A stretch of DNA of 8,800 nt. Origin: CAYGAW01 sp964492135. GTDB taxonomy: Bacteria; Chloroflexota; Anaerolineae; UBA7937; B3-Chlor. The notes under the pieces were generated by a model. It was not told where the DNA came from and searched no databases. It saw only the letters and a list, made by a program, of their open reading frames with translations. Below, in pieces: positions 1 to 6,356 of this stretch (positions within the stretch are counted from its first letter, which is position 1; each line of letters opens with the position of its first letter). The stretch covers positions 1-8,800 of the forward strand of contig CAZBJW010000189.1 in assembly GCA_964492135.1 (NCBI GenBank), given 5' to 3'. The position numbers and the translations under genes were made by a program.

Positions 1-420
1 CCAACCGTTTCTCGCTGGAATCCTGATATACTCGGCGAAGGAACCAGGGCGGTCGACGCCGATGATGGACACGGTGTGGCAGATGTGGGCTTGACCCGTA
101 CGGCACCGGTCGCAGACACCGCACACGATATGGGTCTCGGCGGAAATATAGTCCCTCTCCTTGAGGGTAGTTACGCCTTGGCCGAGTTCGACCACCTCGC
201 CAGCGAACTCGTGTCCGAAGACCATGGGTGGCTTGATCCGGCTTCGGGCCCATGGGTCCCACCGGTAGATGTGGNNNNNNNNNNCCCCCGTACCGCAGAT
301 AGACGTGGCCTTCACCTTGACCAGGACCTCTCCCGGTCCTACCTCCGGCACATCGACCATCATCAATTGAGCCCCAGGCGCTGCCTCGGCCTTGACCACG
401 GCCTTCATCTTCTCGGGCAT
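1..420 (-). CDS. tdh: L-threonine 3-dehydrogenase, N-terminal 140 codons (partial, runs off the window; contains an N gap)
   Basis: Zinc-dependent medium-chain dehydrogenase that oxidises L-threonine to 2-amino-3-ketobutyrate with NAD+ in the cytoplasm, the first step of threonine breakdown to glycine. Read on the minus strand from ATG 420, it shows the catalytic-zinc Cys in SICGT (residue 42), then HIYRWDPWA (50-58), the FGHEFAGEVVELG segment (68-80) with zinc-ligand His70, and the four structural-zinc cysteines at 100, 103, 106 and 114 in CGVCDRCRTGQAHIC. The combination CGT...HIYxWDxWA, RIKPP and SAETHIVCG is typical of Tdh rather than other alcohol dehydrogenases. About 40% of the usual ~340 residues is present; the Rossmann domain lies beyond base 1. 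Ten Ns fall just after the catalytic Cys. The frame is open across them, but five codons stand where the family has two, so the N run is a placeholder and the flanking GGGGG may be an assembly error. A GGGGA sequence five bases before the ATG is a fair ribosome site. Confidence 0.9.
   Translation of the reverse strand, partial: MPEKMKAVVKAEAAPGAQLMMVDVPEVGPGEVLVKVKATSICGTGXXXXHIYRWDPWARSRIKPPMVFGHEFAGEVVELGQGVTTLKERDYISAETHIVCGVCDRCRTGQAHICHTVSIIGVDRPGSFAEYIRIPARNGW
275..284. other. assembly gap (10 Ns)
   Basis: A run of ten Ns inside tdh, directly after the codons for the catalytic Cys-Gly-Thr. Compared with the family (CGTDVHIY), about three codons too many lie between Thr and His, so the true missing or overlapping length is not ten bases. 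Confidence 0.99.
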
Positions 421-463
421 TGTCATCCCCGGGTCCGTTGCTGTGTGCGGATCGCCGGAGACG

Positions 464-492
464 ATTATAACACGCTGCATGCTGACCGTCGA
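464..492 (-). promoter_or_regulatory. promoter of tdh
   Basis: On the minus strand a perfect -10 box TATAAT (469-464) lies 17 bp after TCGACG (492-487), a 4/6 match to TTGACA. Transcription would start near 457, giving a leader of about 37 nt before ATG 420. Its -35 box is 12 bp from the -35 box of the oppositely directed pcm promoter. Confidence 0.6.
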
Positions 493-504
493 GGATCTTT
501 GGGC

Positions 505-533
505 TTGGTATGTGCCGTTGAACGTGGTAGAAT
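505..533 (+). promoter_or_regulatory. promoter of pcm
   Basis: TTGGTA (505-510, 4/6 match) and TAGAAT (528-533, 5/6 match) are separated by 17 bp. The expected start is near 540, upstream of the chosen pcm start codon. The promoter is divergent from, and almost touches, the tdh promoter. Confidence 0.5.
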
Positions 534-568
534 CCAAGGAGACCCTGCTCCAGAAGTGGGGGAGAGAC

Positions 569-1387
569 GTGGTCACGGGAATGGCGAAGAATCGAGTCGT
601 CGTGGCGGTGGGCGCGGTTGCGGCGTGCTTGCTTCTGCTTCTAGGGCTGTGGGCTGCAGGCATGTTCGCCGCCAAAGAGCCTGTTGGACAGGGGGAGGTT
701 GTTCCATCTCCGACCGTCGCTCCTGCCCCATCACCACCTCGTGCGTCCACGCCGGATCCCTACGCTGAGAAGAGGGAGCGCATGGTAGAATACGACATAC
801 GCTCCCGAGGTGTGACTGATTCCGACGTGCTGCGGGCCATGCAGACGGTGCCTCGCCACGAGTTCGTCCTCGACGACTATCTTGATATGGCCTACAGTGA
901 CCGCCCTTTGCCCATCGACTATGGGCAAACCATCTCACAACCCTATATCGTGGCCCTGATGACGGAATTGCTGGAGCTGAAGAGGGGTGACAAGGTCCTG
1001 GAGATAGGCACGGGCTCGGGATACCAGGCGGCCATCCTCGCTGAGATAACGGATCAGGTTTACACTGTCGAGATCATACCTGGATTGGCTGAGTCTGCCA
1101 GTGAGCGCCTGCTTCGGCTGGGGTACGACAACATACACACTTTGAATGCTGATGGCTACTATGGCTGGGAGGAGTACGCACCGTATGGTGCCATCATCGT
1201 CACTGCTGCGCCTGACCACGTACCGCAACCTCTCATCAACCAGTTGAAGGAAGGCGGTCGCATGGTCATCCCAGTAGGACCCGTAGGATGGTTACAGACG
1301 CTCTGGCTGGTGACCAAAGTGGGGGGAGAGATCGAGTTCCACAACAAGGGCGGCGTGACCTTTGTGCCCCTAACGGGCGAGCACTGA
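569..1387 (+). CDS. pcm: protein-L-isoaspartate O-methyltransferase with N-terminal membrane segment
   Basis: SAM-dependent repair enzyme that methylates the alpha-carboxyl of L-isoaspartyl residues in aged proteins so that they revert to aspartate. Numbered from ATG 581 (268 aa): a short basic tail (MAKNR), a hydrophobic segment (6-30), a Pro/Ser/Thr-rich linker (about 41-60), then a complete Pcm domain. The domain shows YGQTISQPYIVALM (114-127) with the family's substrate-loop Ser, SAM motif I VLEIGTGSGYQAA (139-151), DGYYGW (191-196), IIVTAAPDHVPQPLI (205-219) and the terminal FVPLTGE. I chose GTG 569 because GGAG lies a few bases before it; ATG 581 is the alternative and changes four residues. 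The frame is open back to 392, but that part overlaps the promoters and tdh. Typical bacterial Pcm is about 210 aa with no membrane segment, so this one appears tethered or exported. VAAC at 13-16 resembles a lipobox, but hydrophobic sequence continues after the Cys, so a lipoprotein is unlikely. Confidence 0.9.
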   Translation: MVTGMAKNRVVVAVGAVAACLLLLLGLWAAGMFAAKEPVGQGEVVPSPTVAPAPSPPRASTPDPYAEKRERMVEYDIRSRGVTDSDVLRAMQTVPRHEFVLDDYLDMAYSDRPLPIDYGQTISQPYIVALMTELLELKRGDKVLEIGTGSGYQAAILAEITDQVYTVEIIPGLAESASERLLRLGYDNIHTLNADGYYGWEEYAPYGAIIVTAAPDHVPQPLINQLKEGGRMVIPVGPVGWLQTLWLVTKVGGEIEFHNKGGVTFVPLTGEH

Positions 1388-1612
1388 TTCTCAGTTCCCG
1401 CGTGATACCTTGCCCGCACGCGAGGGCAGCATGGGTGGCTGGTGACTTCGCTCTTGTGCATATTCCATCCGGTTTCGCGTGAGTCAACAGCACGACTTGA
1501 TGGCTGATCGAGCACAGACAGACAGTGGCGCTCTGAGCGAGGTTCTTGGGGCAGCTAACCTTTGCTGACCGGGTTGCGGCAGTTCTTGAGTCTGGGAGGT
1601 GACGGAACCAGC
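1388..1612. other. intergenic region between pcm and the thioesterase gene
   Basis: These 225 bases hold no gene I can support. The only structure seen is a weak 5-bp inverted repeat (TGCCC/GGGCA, 1411-1426) without a T run. I found no convincing -35/-10 pair, so whether the thioesterase is read through from pcm or has its own promoter is open. Confidence 0.5.
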
Positions 1613-2050
1613 ATGGCTGACAAGTACAGGTACTACTCTCCGGTCAAGGTCAGATACGTCGAGACCGATGCTCAGGGCCATGTCTTCTTCGGCCACTACT
1701 ATACCTACTTCGATATAGCTATGATCGACTACATGAAGGCCATCGGGTACAGTTATCAGCACCTTCTGGACGAGGGGATGGATCTGCTCTATGTGGAGTC
1801 GCTGTGTCGCCATCACACCCCCTCATACTATGACGACGTGCTGAACGTGCATACCCGCATTGGCAACATTGGTGATAGCAGCCTTACGTGGGAATTCTCG
1901 ATCTACAAGGAAGCTTCGGATCAACTCGTTGCTACAGGCCACATCGTAGCCGTGAATGTGGACAAGGACACGCGTCGGCCCATGAGGGTCCCCGATGCTC
2001 TGCGTCAGGCGGTGAAAGAACACGAGAAGGCACATTTCCCCCGTAGGTGA
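1613..2050 (+). CDS. acyl-CoA thioesterase of the 4HBT / YbgC-FadM hotdog family
   Basis: A 145-residue single hotdog domain, the usual length for 4-hydroxybenzoyl-CoA thioesterase-like proteins, which hydrolyse acyl-CoA thioesters in the cytoplasm. The diagnostic N-terminal motif is present: VRYVETDAQGHVFFGHYYTYF (residues 13-33), with the catalytic-type Asp19 followed by GHV and the YxxYF of the long helix. The later strand pattern (DVLNVHTRIGNIGDSSLTWEFSI, split about 75-97, and VATGHIVAVNVD at 106-117) fits the fold. ATG 1613 is chosen because GGGAGGTGA at 1594-1602 is a strong ribosome site ten bases upstream; an in-frame TTG at 1562 would add 17 unconserved residues. The acyl chain it prefers cannot be told from sequence, and its neighbours (protein repair, peptidoglycan-like ligases) do not suggest one. 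Confidence 0.85.
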   Translation: MADKYRYYSPVKVRYVETDAQGHVFFGHYYTYFDIAMIDYMKAIGYSYQHLLDEGMDLLYVESLCRHHTPSYYDDVLNVHTRIGNIGDSSLTWEFSIYKEASDQLVATGHIVAVNVDKDTRRPMRVPDALRQAVKEHEKAHFPRR

Positions 2051-2070
2051 CGGTGCCCGATCTGCTCTCC

Positions 2071-2099
2071 TTGCCTGCCCCTGTGGCGACTGCTATAAT
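2071..2099 (+). promoter_or_regulatory. promoter of the D-Ala-D-Ala-ligase-like pair
   Basis: TTGCCT (2071-2076) and a perfect TATAAT (2094-2099) are spaced by 17 bp. Transcription should start at about 2105-2107. This argues against a GTG at 2105 being the first codon of the downstream gene and supports ATG 2135. Confidence 0.65.
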
Positions 2100-2134
2100 G
2101 AGACGTGCCTCGCCGTGACTCTACCGATGGGACT

Positions 2135-3184
2135 ATGTCTGTGATGCGCGTGGGCGTAATCCTGGGAGGGGTCTCCTCAGAAAGGGAGGCTTCCCTAGCC
2201 AGCGGGCGGCAGGTGTGTGTGCACCTCGACCCCCAGAAGTATGCCGCCGTTCCTCTCTTCATGGACTTGCAGGGGCGGTTGTGGCACATCCCGCAGAAAC
2301 TGCTGATTCAGAACACTACCGCGGACATCATCGCTCGACTGGAAGGTGAGGCAGCGTGCATCTGCTACGAGGATCTGTGCTCCCTTATCGATTTTGCGTT
2401 TATCGCTCTTCATGGCAAGTATGGCGATGATGGTTGCGTCCAGGGCGTCCTGGAGCTACTGGGCATCCCCTACACGGGCTCGGGGGTGCTGGCCTCGGCT
2501 GTGTGCATGGATAAGTACGTAGCACACAGGGTTCTGAAACAGGCAGGGGTCCAGGTGGCGCGCGAAGTGCTTGTGGAGGACTTAGATTGGGAAGAGGATT
2601 CCGATGCTGTTCGAAAAGAGATCCTGGAGAGTGTGGGGTTGCCGTGTGTGATCAAGCCCGACCGCGAGGGGTCCAGCATCGGCGTCTCGGTCGTGAACGA
2701 GGACAGCGAGATAGATGAAGCATTGGCAGAGGCCTTCTCCTGGGACAACCTGGCCTTGGTGGAGGAGTACCTTTCTGGCCTTGAATTCTCTTGCATTGTG
2801 CTGGGAAACGACGAGTTGCAGCCCATGGTGCCCACGGAGACGGCCACGGACAACGAGTACCTGACCTATGAAGACAAGTACATGCCCGGCCAGTCGCAAA
2901 AGATCACTCCGGCACGCGTAGGTGAGGACGTGCTGGCCAAGATTCAGCAAGAGGTCGTGAAGGCCTATAGAGCCTTAGGGATGAAGAACTACGGACGCAT
3001 TGACGGCTTCCTGGTGGATGGCGACCGGGTACTGATCACCGATCCCAATTCATCCTCGGGCATGGCACCTTCTTCATTCCTCTTTCATCAGGCAGCGGAC
3101 ATCGGCCTCAATCCCACGATGCTCTTCGACCGTATGATAGAGCTGGCACTGGAGGCGCATGCTGCCAAGAAAGGGCCTCTCTAG
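2135..3184 (+). CDS. D-alanine--D-alanine ligase family protein, copy 1 (altered metal-binding loop)
   Basis: ATP-grasp ligase of the Ddl family (349 aa), which normally joins two D-alanines for peptidoglycan precursors. Visible: RVGVILGGVSSERE (5-18, Glu16 = E. coli DdlB Glu15), LHGKYGDDG (92-100), LELLGIPYTGSGV (107-119), VIKPDREGSSIG (172-183; Lys174 and Ser180 = DdlB Lys144 and Ser150), the omega-loop YLTYEDKY (242-249; Tyr249 = Tyr216) and GRID (287-290; Asp290 = Asp257). The metal loop is unusual: DPNSSSGMAPSS (303-314) replaces the normal E-x-N-T-x-P-G-M-T, so the Glu ligand is Asp303 and the Thr-x-Pro is lost. It may therefore be a weak ligase, have another second substrate, or serve as a partner of copy 2. 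ATG 2135 is chosen because the promoter would start transcription at about 2106; ATG 2144 is also possible. It is the first gene of a two-gene unit, with copy 2 starting 25 bp later. Confidence 0.85.
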   Translation: MSVMRVGVILGGVSSEREASLASGRQVCVHLDPQKYAAVPLFMDLQGRLWHIPQKLLIQNTTADIIARLEGEAACICYEDLCSLIDFAFIALHGKYGDDGCVQGVLELLGIPYTGSGVLASAVCMDKYVAHRVLKQAGVQVAREVLVEDLDWEEDSDAVRKEILESVGLPCVIKPDREGSSIGVSVVNEDSEIDEALAEAFSWDNLALVEEYLSGLEFSCIVLGNDELQPMVPTETATDNEYLTYEDKYMPGQSQKITPARVGEDVLAKIQQEVVKAYRALGMKNYGRIDGFLVDGDRVLITDPNSSSGMAPSSFLFHQAADIGLNPTMLFDRMIELALEAHAAKKGPL

Positions 3185-3209
3185 AGGCAAGCTGAGAGGC
3201 GACGGGCAA

Positions 3210-4277
3210 ATGACTGACAACAATGCGAGCAAGAAGCTGCGCGTGGGCGTGATTATGGGGGGGATGTCTTCCGAGAGGGAGATATCCTTGGAGAGCGGCC
3301 GCAATATCTACTTCAATCTGCATCCCCAGAAGTATGAAGGAGTACCGATCTTCTTCGACGGCGAGGGGAGGTTCTGGCAGATTCCTCTGCAACTCTTGGT
3401 GCAGAACACGACTATTGACATAGCCAACCGTCTGGAGCAGGAGGCTGTAAGAATCGCCTACGAGGAGTTGGCATCCGTTGCGGATTTCATCTACATTGGG
3501 CTTCATGGGAAGTACGGCGAGGACGGCTGTCTGCAAGGGCTGCTGGAGTTGCTGGGCATCCCTTATACGGGGTCGGGAGTAATGGCCTCGGCGCTAGGGA
3601 TGGACAAACACCTACAGCGCAAACTCCTCGCTGCGGCGGGGATGAAGGTGCCGAAATTCCTGGCGGTCACCGAGCGAGAATGGACAGAGAATGGAGGGGA
3701 GATATCGGAGCAGGTGGAGGACTCGTTGGGCTATCCCTGCGTCGTCAAGCCCACGCGAGAGGGCTGCAGCACGGGCTTGAGCGTGGTCCGAGATCCAGGG
3801 CAGATGGGAGCGGCCCTTGACAACGCCTTTCGGTGGGACACCACCGCCCTGGTAGAGGAGCTTTTGGTTGGCACGGAGATCACCTGCACAGTGATCGGGA
3901 ACCGGGAGTTGACTGTCCTGCCGCCCACGGAGACCATACGGAAGGGCGACTACCTGACAGTGGAGGAGAAATTCCTACCCGGGGAGGGGGAGAACATCAC
4001 GCCAGCCAGGCTGCCCGAGGATCTGCTCAAGAAGATCCAGGAGGTAATGGTAGAGGCGTATAGAACCCTGGGGCTAAAGGTCTATGCTCGCATGGATGGT
4101 TTCGTGGTTGACGGCGAAGTAATCGTGACCGAGTCCAATACATTGCCCGGGATGACCCCGTCTACATGCATCTTTCACCAGGCCGCCGAAGCAGGGATGG
4201 CTCCCATGGAGTTTGTGGAAAAGGTCATCGAGCTCTCCCTGGAAGCCCATGCTCACAAGAAGGGGCCGTTGCCGTAG
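3210..4277 (+). CDS. D-alanine--D-alanine (or D-Ala-D-X) ligase family protein, copy 2
   Basis: Second Ddl-type ATP-grasp ligase (355 aa), a tandem paralogue of copy 1. A hand alignment gives about 60% identity over the first 145 residues (87 of 144). Visible: GVIMGGMSSERE (13-24, Glu22), LHGKYGEDG (98-106), LELLGIPYTGSGVMASAL (112-129), VVKPTREGCSTG (178-189), VEEKFLPG (251-258), ARMDG (293-297; Asp296) and a canonical metal and substrate loop ESNTLPGMTPST (308-319; Glu308, Asn310, Gly314). Two specificity residues differ from E. coli DdlB: Cys186 stands at Ser150 and Phe255 at Tyr216. A Phe at the latter place is characteristic of Leuconostoc mesenteroides D-Ala-D-lactate ligase, and Y216F in DdlB brings depsipeptide activity. 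The product may thus not be D-Ala-D-Ala; this is inference. ATG 3210 follows GAGAGG by ten bases. The gene ends 11 bp from the convergent rph. Confidence 0.88.
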   Translation: MTDNNASKKLRVGVIMGGMSSEREISLESGRNIYFNLHPQKYEGVPIFFDGEGRFWQIPLQLLVQNTTIDIANRLEQEAVRIAYEELASVADFIYIGLHGKYGEDGCLQGLLELLGIPYTGSGVMASALGMDKHLQRKLLAAAGMKVPKFLAVTEREWTENGGEISEQVEDSLGYPCVVKPTREGCSTGLSVVRDPGQMGAALDNAFRWDTTALVEELLVGTEITCTVIGNRELTVLPPTETIRKGDYLTVEEKFLPGEGENITPARLPEDLLKKIQEVMVEAYRTLGLKVYARMDGFVVDGEVIVTESNTLPGMTPSTCIFHQAAEAGMAPMEFVEKVIELSLEAHAHKKGPLP

Positions 4278-4280
4278 CTG

Positions 4281-4298
4281 CGCGGCACCTAGTGCGCG
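4281..4298. repeat. imperfect hairpin at the convergent ligase/rph gene ends
   Basis: Around the centre CTA (4289-4291), GCAC pairs with GTGC, then one bulged G, then three further G-C pairs: seven pairs in all over 18 bases. It sits in the 11-bp gap and overlaps the rph stop codon. With no T run it is not a normal intrinsic terminator, but it is the only candidate structure separating the two converging units. Confidence 0.3.
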
Positions 4299-4999
4299 AA
4301 GGCCTGTCTCTGCAGCTTCAGCAGCTCCGCTATTCCCTTCTGGGCCAGCGTGAGAAGCTGGTCTATGACCTCTCGGGAGAAAACGCCGTGCTCGGCGGTG
4401 CCCTGAATCTCCACGTACCTGTCGGGGCCATTCATCACCACATTGAAGTCCACCTGGGCCTGGGAGTCCTCATCGTAGTTCAGGTCCAGTAGCACTTCCC
4501 CCTGGACGACGCCTACGCTGATCGCGGAGATAGGCGCACTGAGCACCTTTGGCGGCAGGAGACCTCCTTTGATGAGCTTTCGCAGGGCAATAGCGAGAGC
4601 GACGTAGCCCCCGGTGATGGAGGCGGTCCGTGTCCCCCCGTCAGCCTGGATCACATCGCAGTCGACGGTGACGGTCCGCTCTCCCAGCAGGTCCAAGTCG
4701 ACGCCCGCCCTTAGCGAGCGGCCAATGAGGCGACGAATCTCCTGGGTACGATCTCGCGGGCCTCTCGTCTCCCTGGGGGCCCGTTGATGCGTGGCCCGCG
4801 GCAGCATGCCATACTCAGCGGTCACCCATCCTTGACCTTGATCTCGTAGCCACAGGGGGACCCTCTCCTCGATGGAGGCGGTACAGATGACCCAGGTGCG
4901 GCCCATCTCGATCAATGCCGAACCCTCGGGGTGGTCAAGGTATCCCGGGGTGATGACCACGGGACGCATCTCGTCGTTGGCCCGTCTGTCGAATCGCAT
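4289..4999 (-). CDS. rph: ribonuclease PH
   Basis: Phosphorolytic 3'-5' exoribonuclease (tRNA nucleotidyltransferase) that trims the 3' ends of tRNA precursors using phosphate; it forms a hexameric ring in the cytoplasm. The 236 residues match the family length (about 240). It begins MRFDRRANDEMRPVVITPGY, close to the family start, and shows VTAEYGMLPRATHQR (59-73), the RTQEIRRLIGRSLR segment (84-97), the phosphate-binding GGTRTASITGGYVAL (121-135, Arg124), the acidic LNYDEDS (173-179) and VDFNVVM (183-189), and EIQGTAEHGVFSRE (197-210). The frame is open upstream to 5077, but ATG 4999 is the conserved start and GAGGGA lies about eight bases before it. Its own promoter lies in the 79-bp gap after the MFS gene. 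The protein is complete with nothing missing. Confidence 0.96.
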   Translation of the reverse strand: MRFDRRANDEMRPVVITPGYLDHPEGSALIEMGRTWVICTASIEERVPLWLRDQGQGWVTAEYGMLPRATHQRAPRETRGPRDRTQEIRRLIGRSLRAGVDLDLLGERTVTVDCDVIQADGGTRTASITGGYVALAIALRKLIKGGLLPPKVLSAPISAISVGVVQGEVLLDLNYDEDSQAQVDFNVVMNGPDRYVEIQGTAEHGVFSREVIDQLLTLAQKGIAELLKLQRQAFAH

Positions 5000-5028
5000 G
5001 CCTTTGTCCCTCGCTCCCTTCCGGTTGC

Positions 5029-5057
5029 ATTGTATTCCAGTTTCTGCGCTCCGACAA
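5029..5057 (-). promoter_or_regulatory. promoter of rph
   Basis: On the minus strand TTGTCG (5057-5052, 4/6) is followed after 17 bp by TACAAT (5034-5029, 5/6). Transcription would start near 5022, about 23 nt before the rph start, leaving room for the GAGGGA ribosome site. It lies in the gap after the MFS stop codon, so rph can be expressed apart from the upstream operon. Confidence 0.55.
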
Positions 5058-5078
5058 TTGCACCACATCCGCGACACG

Positions 5079-6356
5079 CTAGGTCTGACGGGGCTCTGCC
5101 AGCCTGAAGGACATGACCAGGCTCGCCGTGATTCCCAGAGCTGCCGCGCCGTACAGAACGGGATAAGAGGTGGCTTGCAGCAGCCATCCTCCGAGAAGCG
5201 GAACGACGATTAGCAGCGAGCCTCCCAACGTGTTGTAGAGCCCCACATAGACGGGTCGCTCATCCGGAGGGGCCATCTCCAGCACAAGGTTCATGAAACC
5301 CTGCATGTAGCCGCTGTAGTTTGCCCCGATGAGGACGAACACGAGGGCATAGACGTAGGCTGCGATGTCACCTGGAGGAGGCCAGTAGTGTATGAGCAGG
5401 GCCAGCACTGGGATGCTGAGCGCGAACGCCACTGTCAGCTGGGTTACGATCTTGCTGCCCGATTTCTCATTCAGATACCCCATCGCGAAGCTCGCCACTA
5501 TTCCTCCCAGCACCTGCGCCGAGACGAATAGGCCCACGTACTCATCCCCTATCCGGAGGACGTCGGTCGCATAGACAACGTAGAAAGGCAGCGCCAACGC
5601 CCCAAGCCCGGCCAGCAAACGTACAGTATTGATCAGCCTGAACTGCTCATCCCTACGAAGTAGCACCACCAGTCTGGGCAAGTAGGCGCGCCACGACTGC
5701 CGCTCCTCCTGGACTTCTTGCACCGGCTCCTTGACGAAACTGAAGGATCCCAGAGACATGAACAGGAAGATGACGCATGCGAGGAATAGAAGGGCGTAGT
5801 TGTCGGGGAAGGCTGGTCCGCTTGGGCCAAGAATGTACCTCACCGCCACGCCTGCGGCCATAGCGAGAATCCCGCCAACGATCTGAGCTGTGCTGAAGAG
5901 GCGTCCTCGCCGAGTCGGAGGAATACTCTTGCTCAGGATGTCGAACCAGGCAACACTGGACAGACCGTCCGTGGTTGAGAATATGGTCTCGGCAAGGAAG
6001 AAAGCGGCCAGCAACAACCATGCATCCGCTTCGCCCGTGAGAAAGATGGCCAAGGCCACCAGCAGATACATAGGCCGCCCCATCAGCGCGAGGGCGATGA
6101 CGAATGGCTTCTTCCTCGCTCTGGCGGCCACGTAATTGGCAGCCAAGAGCTGGGGCAGCAGCCACGCACCGTTGGCAATCGTTGTCACCAGACCGATGAG
6201 GGGCGCGAAGTCGGTCAGTCGATTGATGAAGGAAGGTATGACGCTCGTGTAGCTCACGAAGGCCATACCAATGACGAAACACACCCAGTCGCCAGCGATG
6301 GAGGCGAAGTTGCGCTCGTAATTGGGGTAGTCCCCGCTCAAAGAGGTCCTGTCCAT
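5079..6356 (-). CDS. major facilitator superfamily (MFS) transporter
   Basis: A 425-residue inner-membrane protein with twelve predicted helices, at roughly residues 20-42, 53-72, 84-105, 111-129, 155-177, 187-206, 245-264, 273-292, 304-323, 332-353, 373-393 and 398-418, and a charged central loop (about 207-240) between the two six-helix halves. The loops PPTRRGRLFSTAQ (146-158) and PPDERPVYVGLYN (363-375) occupy equivalent places in the two halves and are typical of MFS proteins; short basic loops such as ARARKK (78-83) fit the cytoplasmic side. The substrate cannot be named. The start ATG lies inside the last codons of the preceding alkyltransferase-like gene (19-bp overlap, different frame), which implies translational coupling and one operon with that gene and the ABC-F gene. 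That company makes efflux of a small toxic compound a reasonable guess, no more. Confidence 0.85.
   Translation of the reverse strand: MDRTSLSGDYPNYERNFASIAGDWVCFVIGMAFVSYTSVIPSFINRLTDFAPLIGLVTTIANGAWLLPQLLAANYVAARARKKPFVIALALMGRPMYLLVALAIFLTGEADAWLLLAAFFLAETIFSTTDGLSSVAWFDILSKSIPPTRRGRLFSTAQIVGGILAMAAGVAVRYILGPSGPAFPDNYALLFLACVIFLFMSLGSFSFVKEPVQEVQEERQSWRAYLPRLVVLLRRDEQFRLINTVRLLAGLGALALPFYVVYATDVLRIGDEYVGLFVSAQVLGGIVASFAMGYLNEKSGSKIVTQLTVAFALSIPVLALLIHYWPPPGDIAAYVYALVFVLIGANYSGYMQGFMNLVLEMAPPDERPVYVGLYNTLGGSLLIVVPLLGGWLLQATSYPVLYGAAALGITASLVMSFRLAEPRQT

Noticed and set aside
392..568. Upstream in-frame extension of pcm to ATG 392
   Set aside because: It overlaps tdh and both divergent promoters, and the added residues do not resemble Pcm; the expected transcript starts near 540.
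581..640. Lipoprotein signal in Pcm (VAAC)
   Set aside because: The Cys is followed by more hydrophobic residues (LLLLLGLW), so the segment reads as a single membrane helix, not a lipobox at the end of one.
76..768. 230-codon plus-strand open frame across the N gap
   Set aside because: It is antisense to tdh, runs through the Ns and out of frame into pcm, and its protein is low in recognisable structure.
1411..1426. Terminator after pcm
   Set aside because: Only a 5-bp stem with an 8-nt loop and no T run.
2105..2134. GTG 2105 as the start of ligase copy 1
   Set aside because: It coincides with the expected transcription start of the TATAAT promoter, so no ribosome site could precede it; the family similarity begins after 2144.
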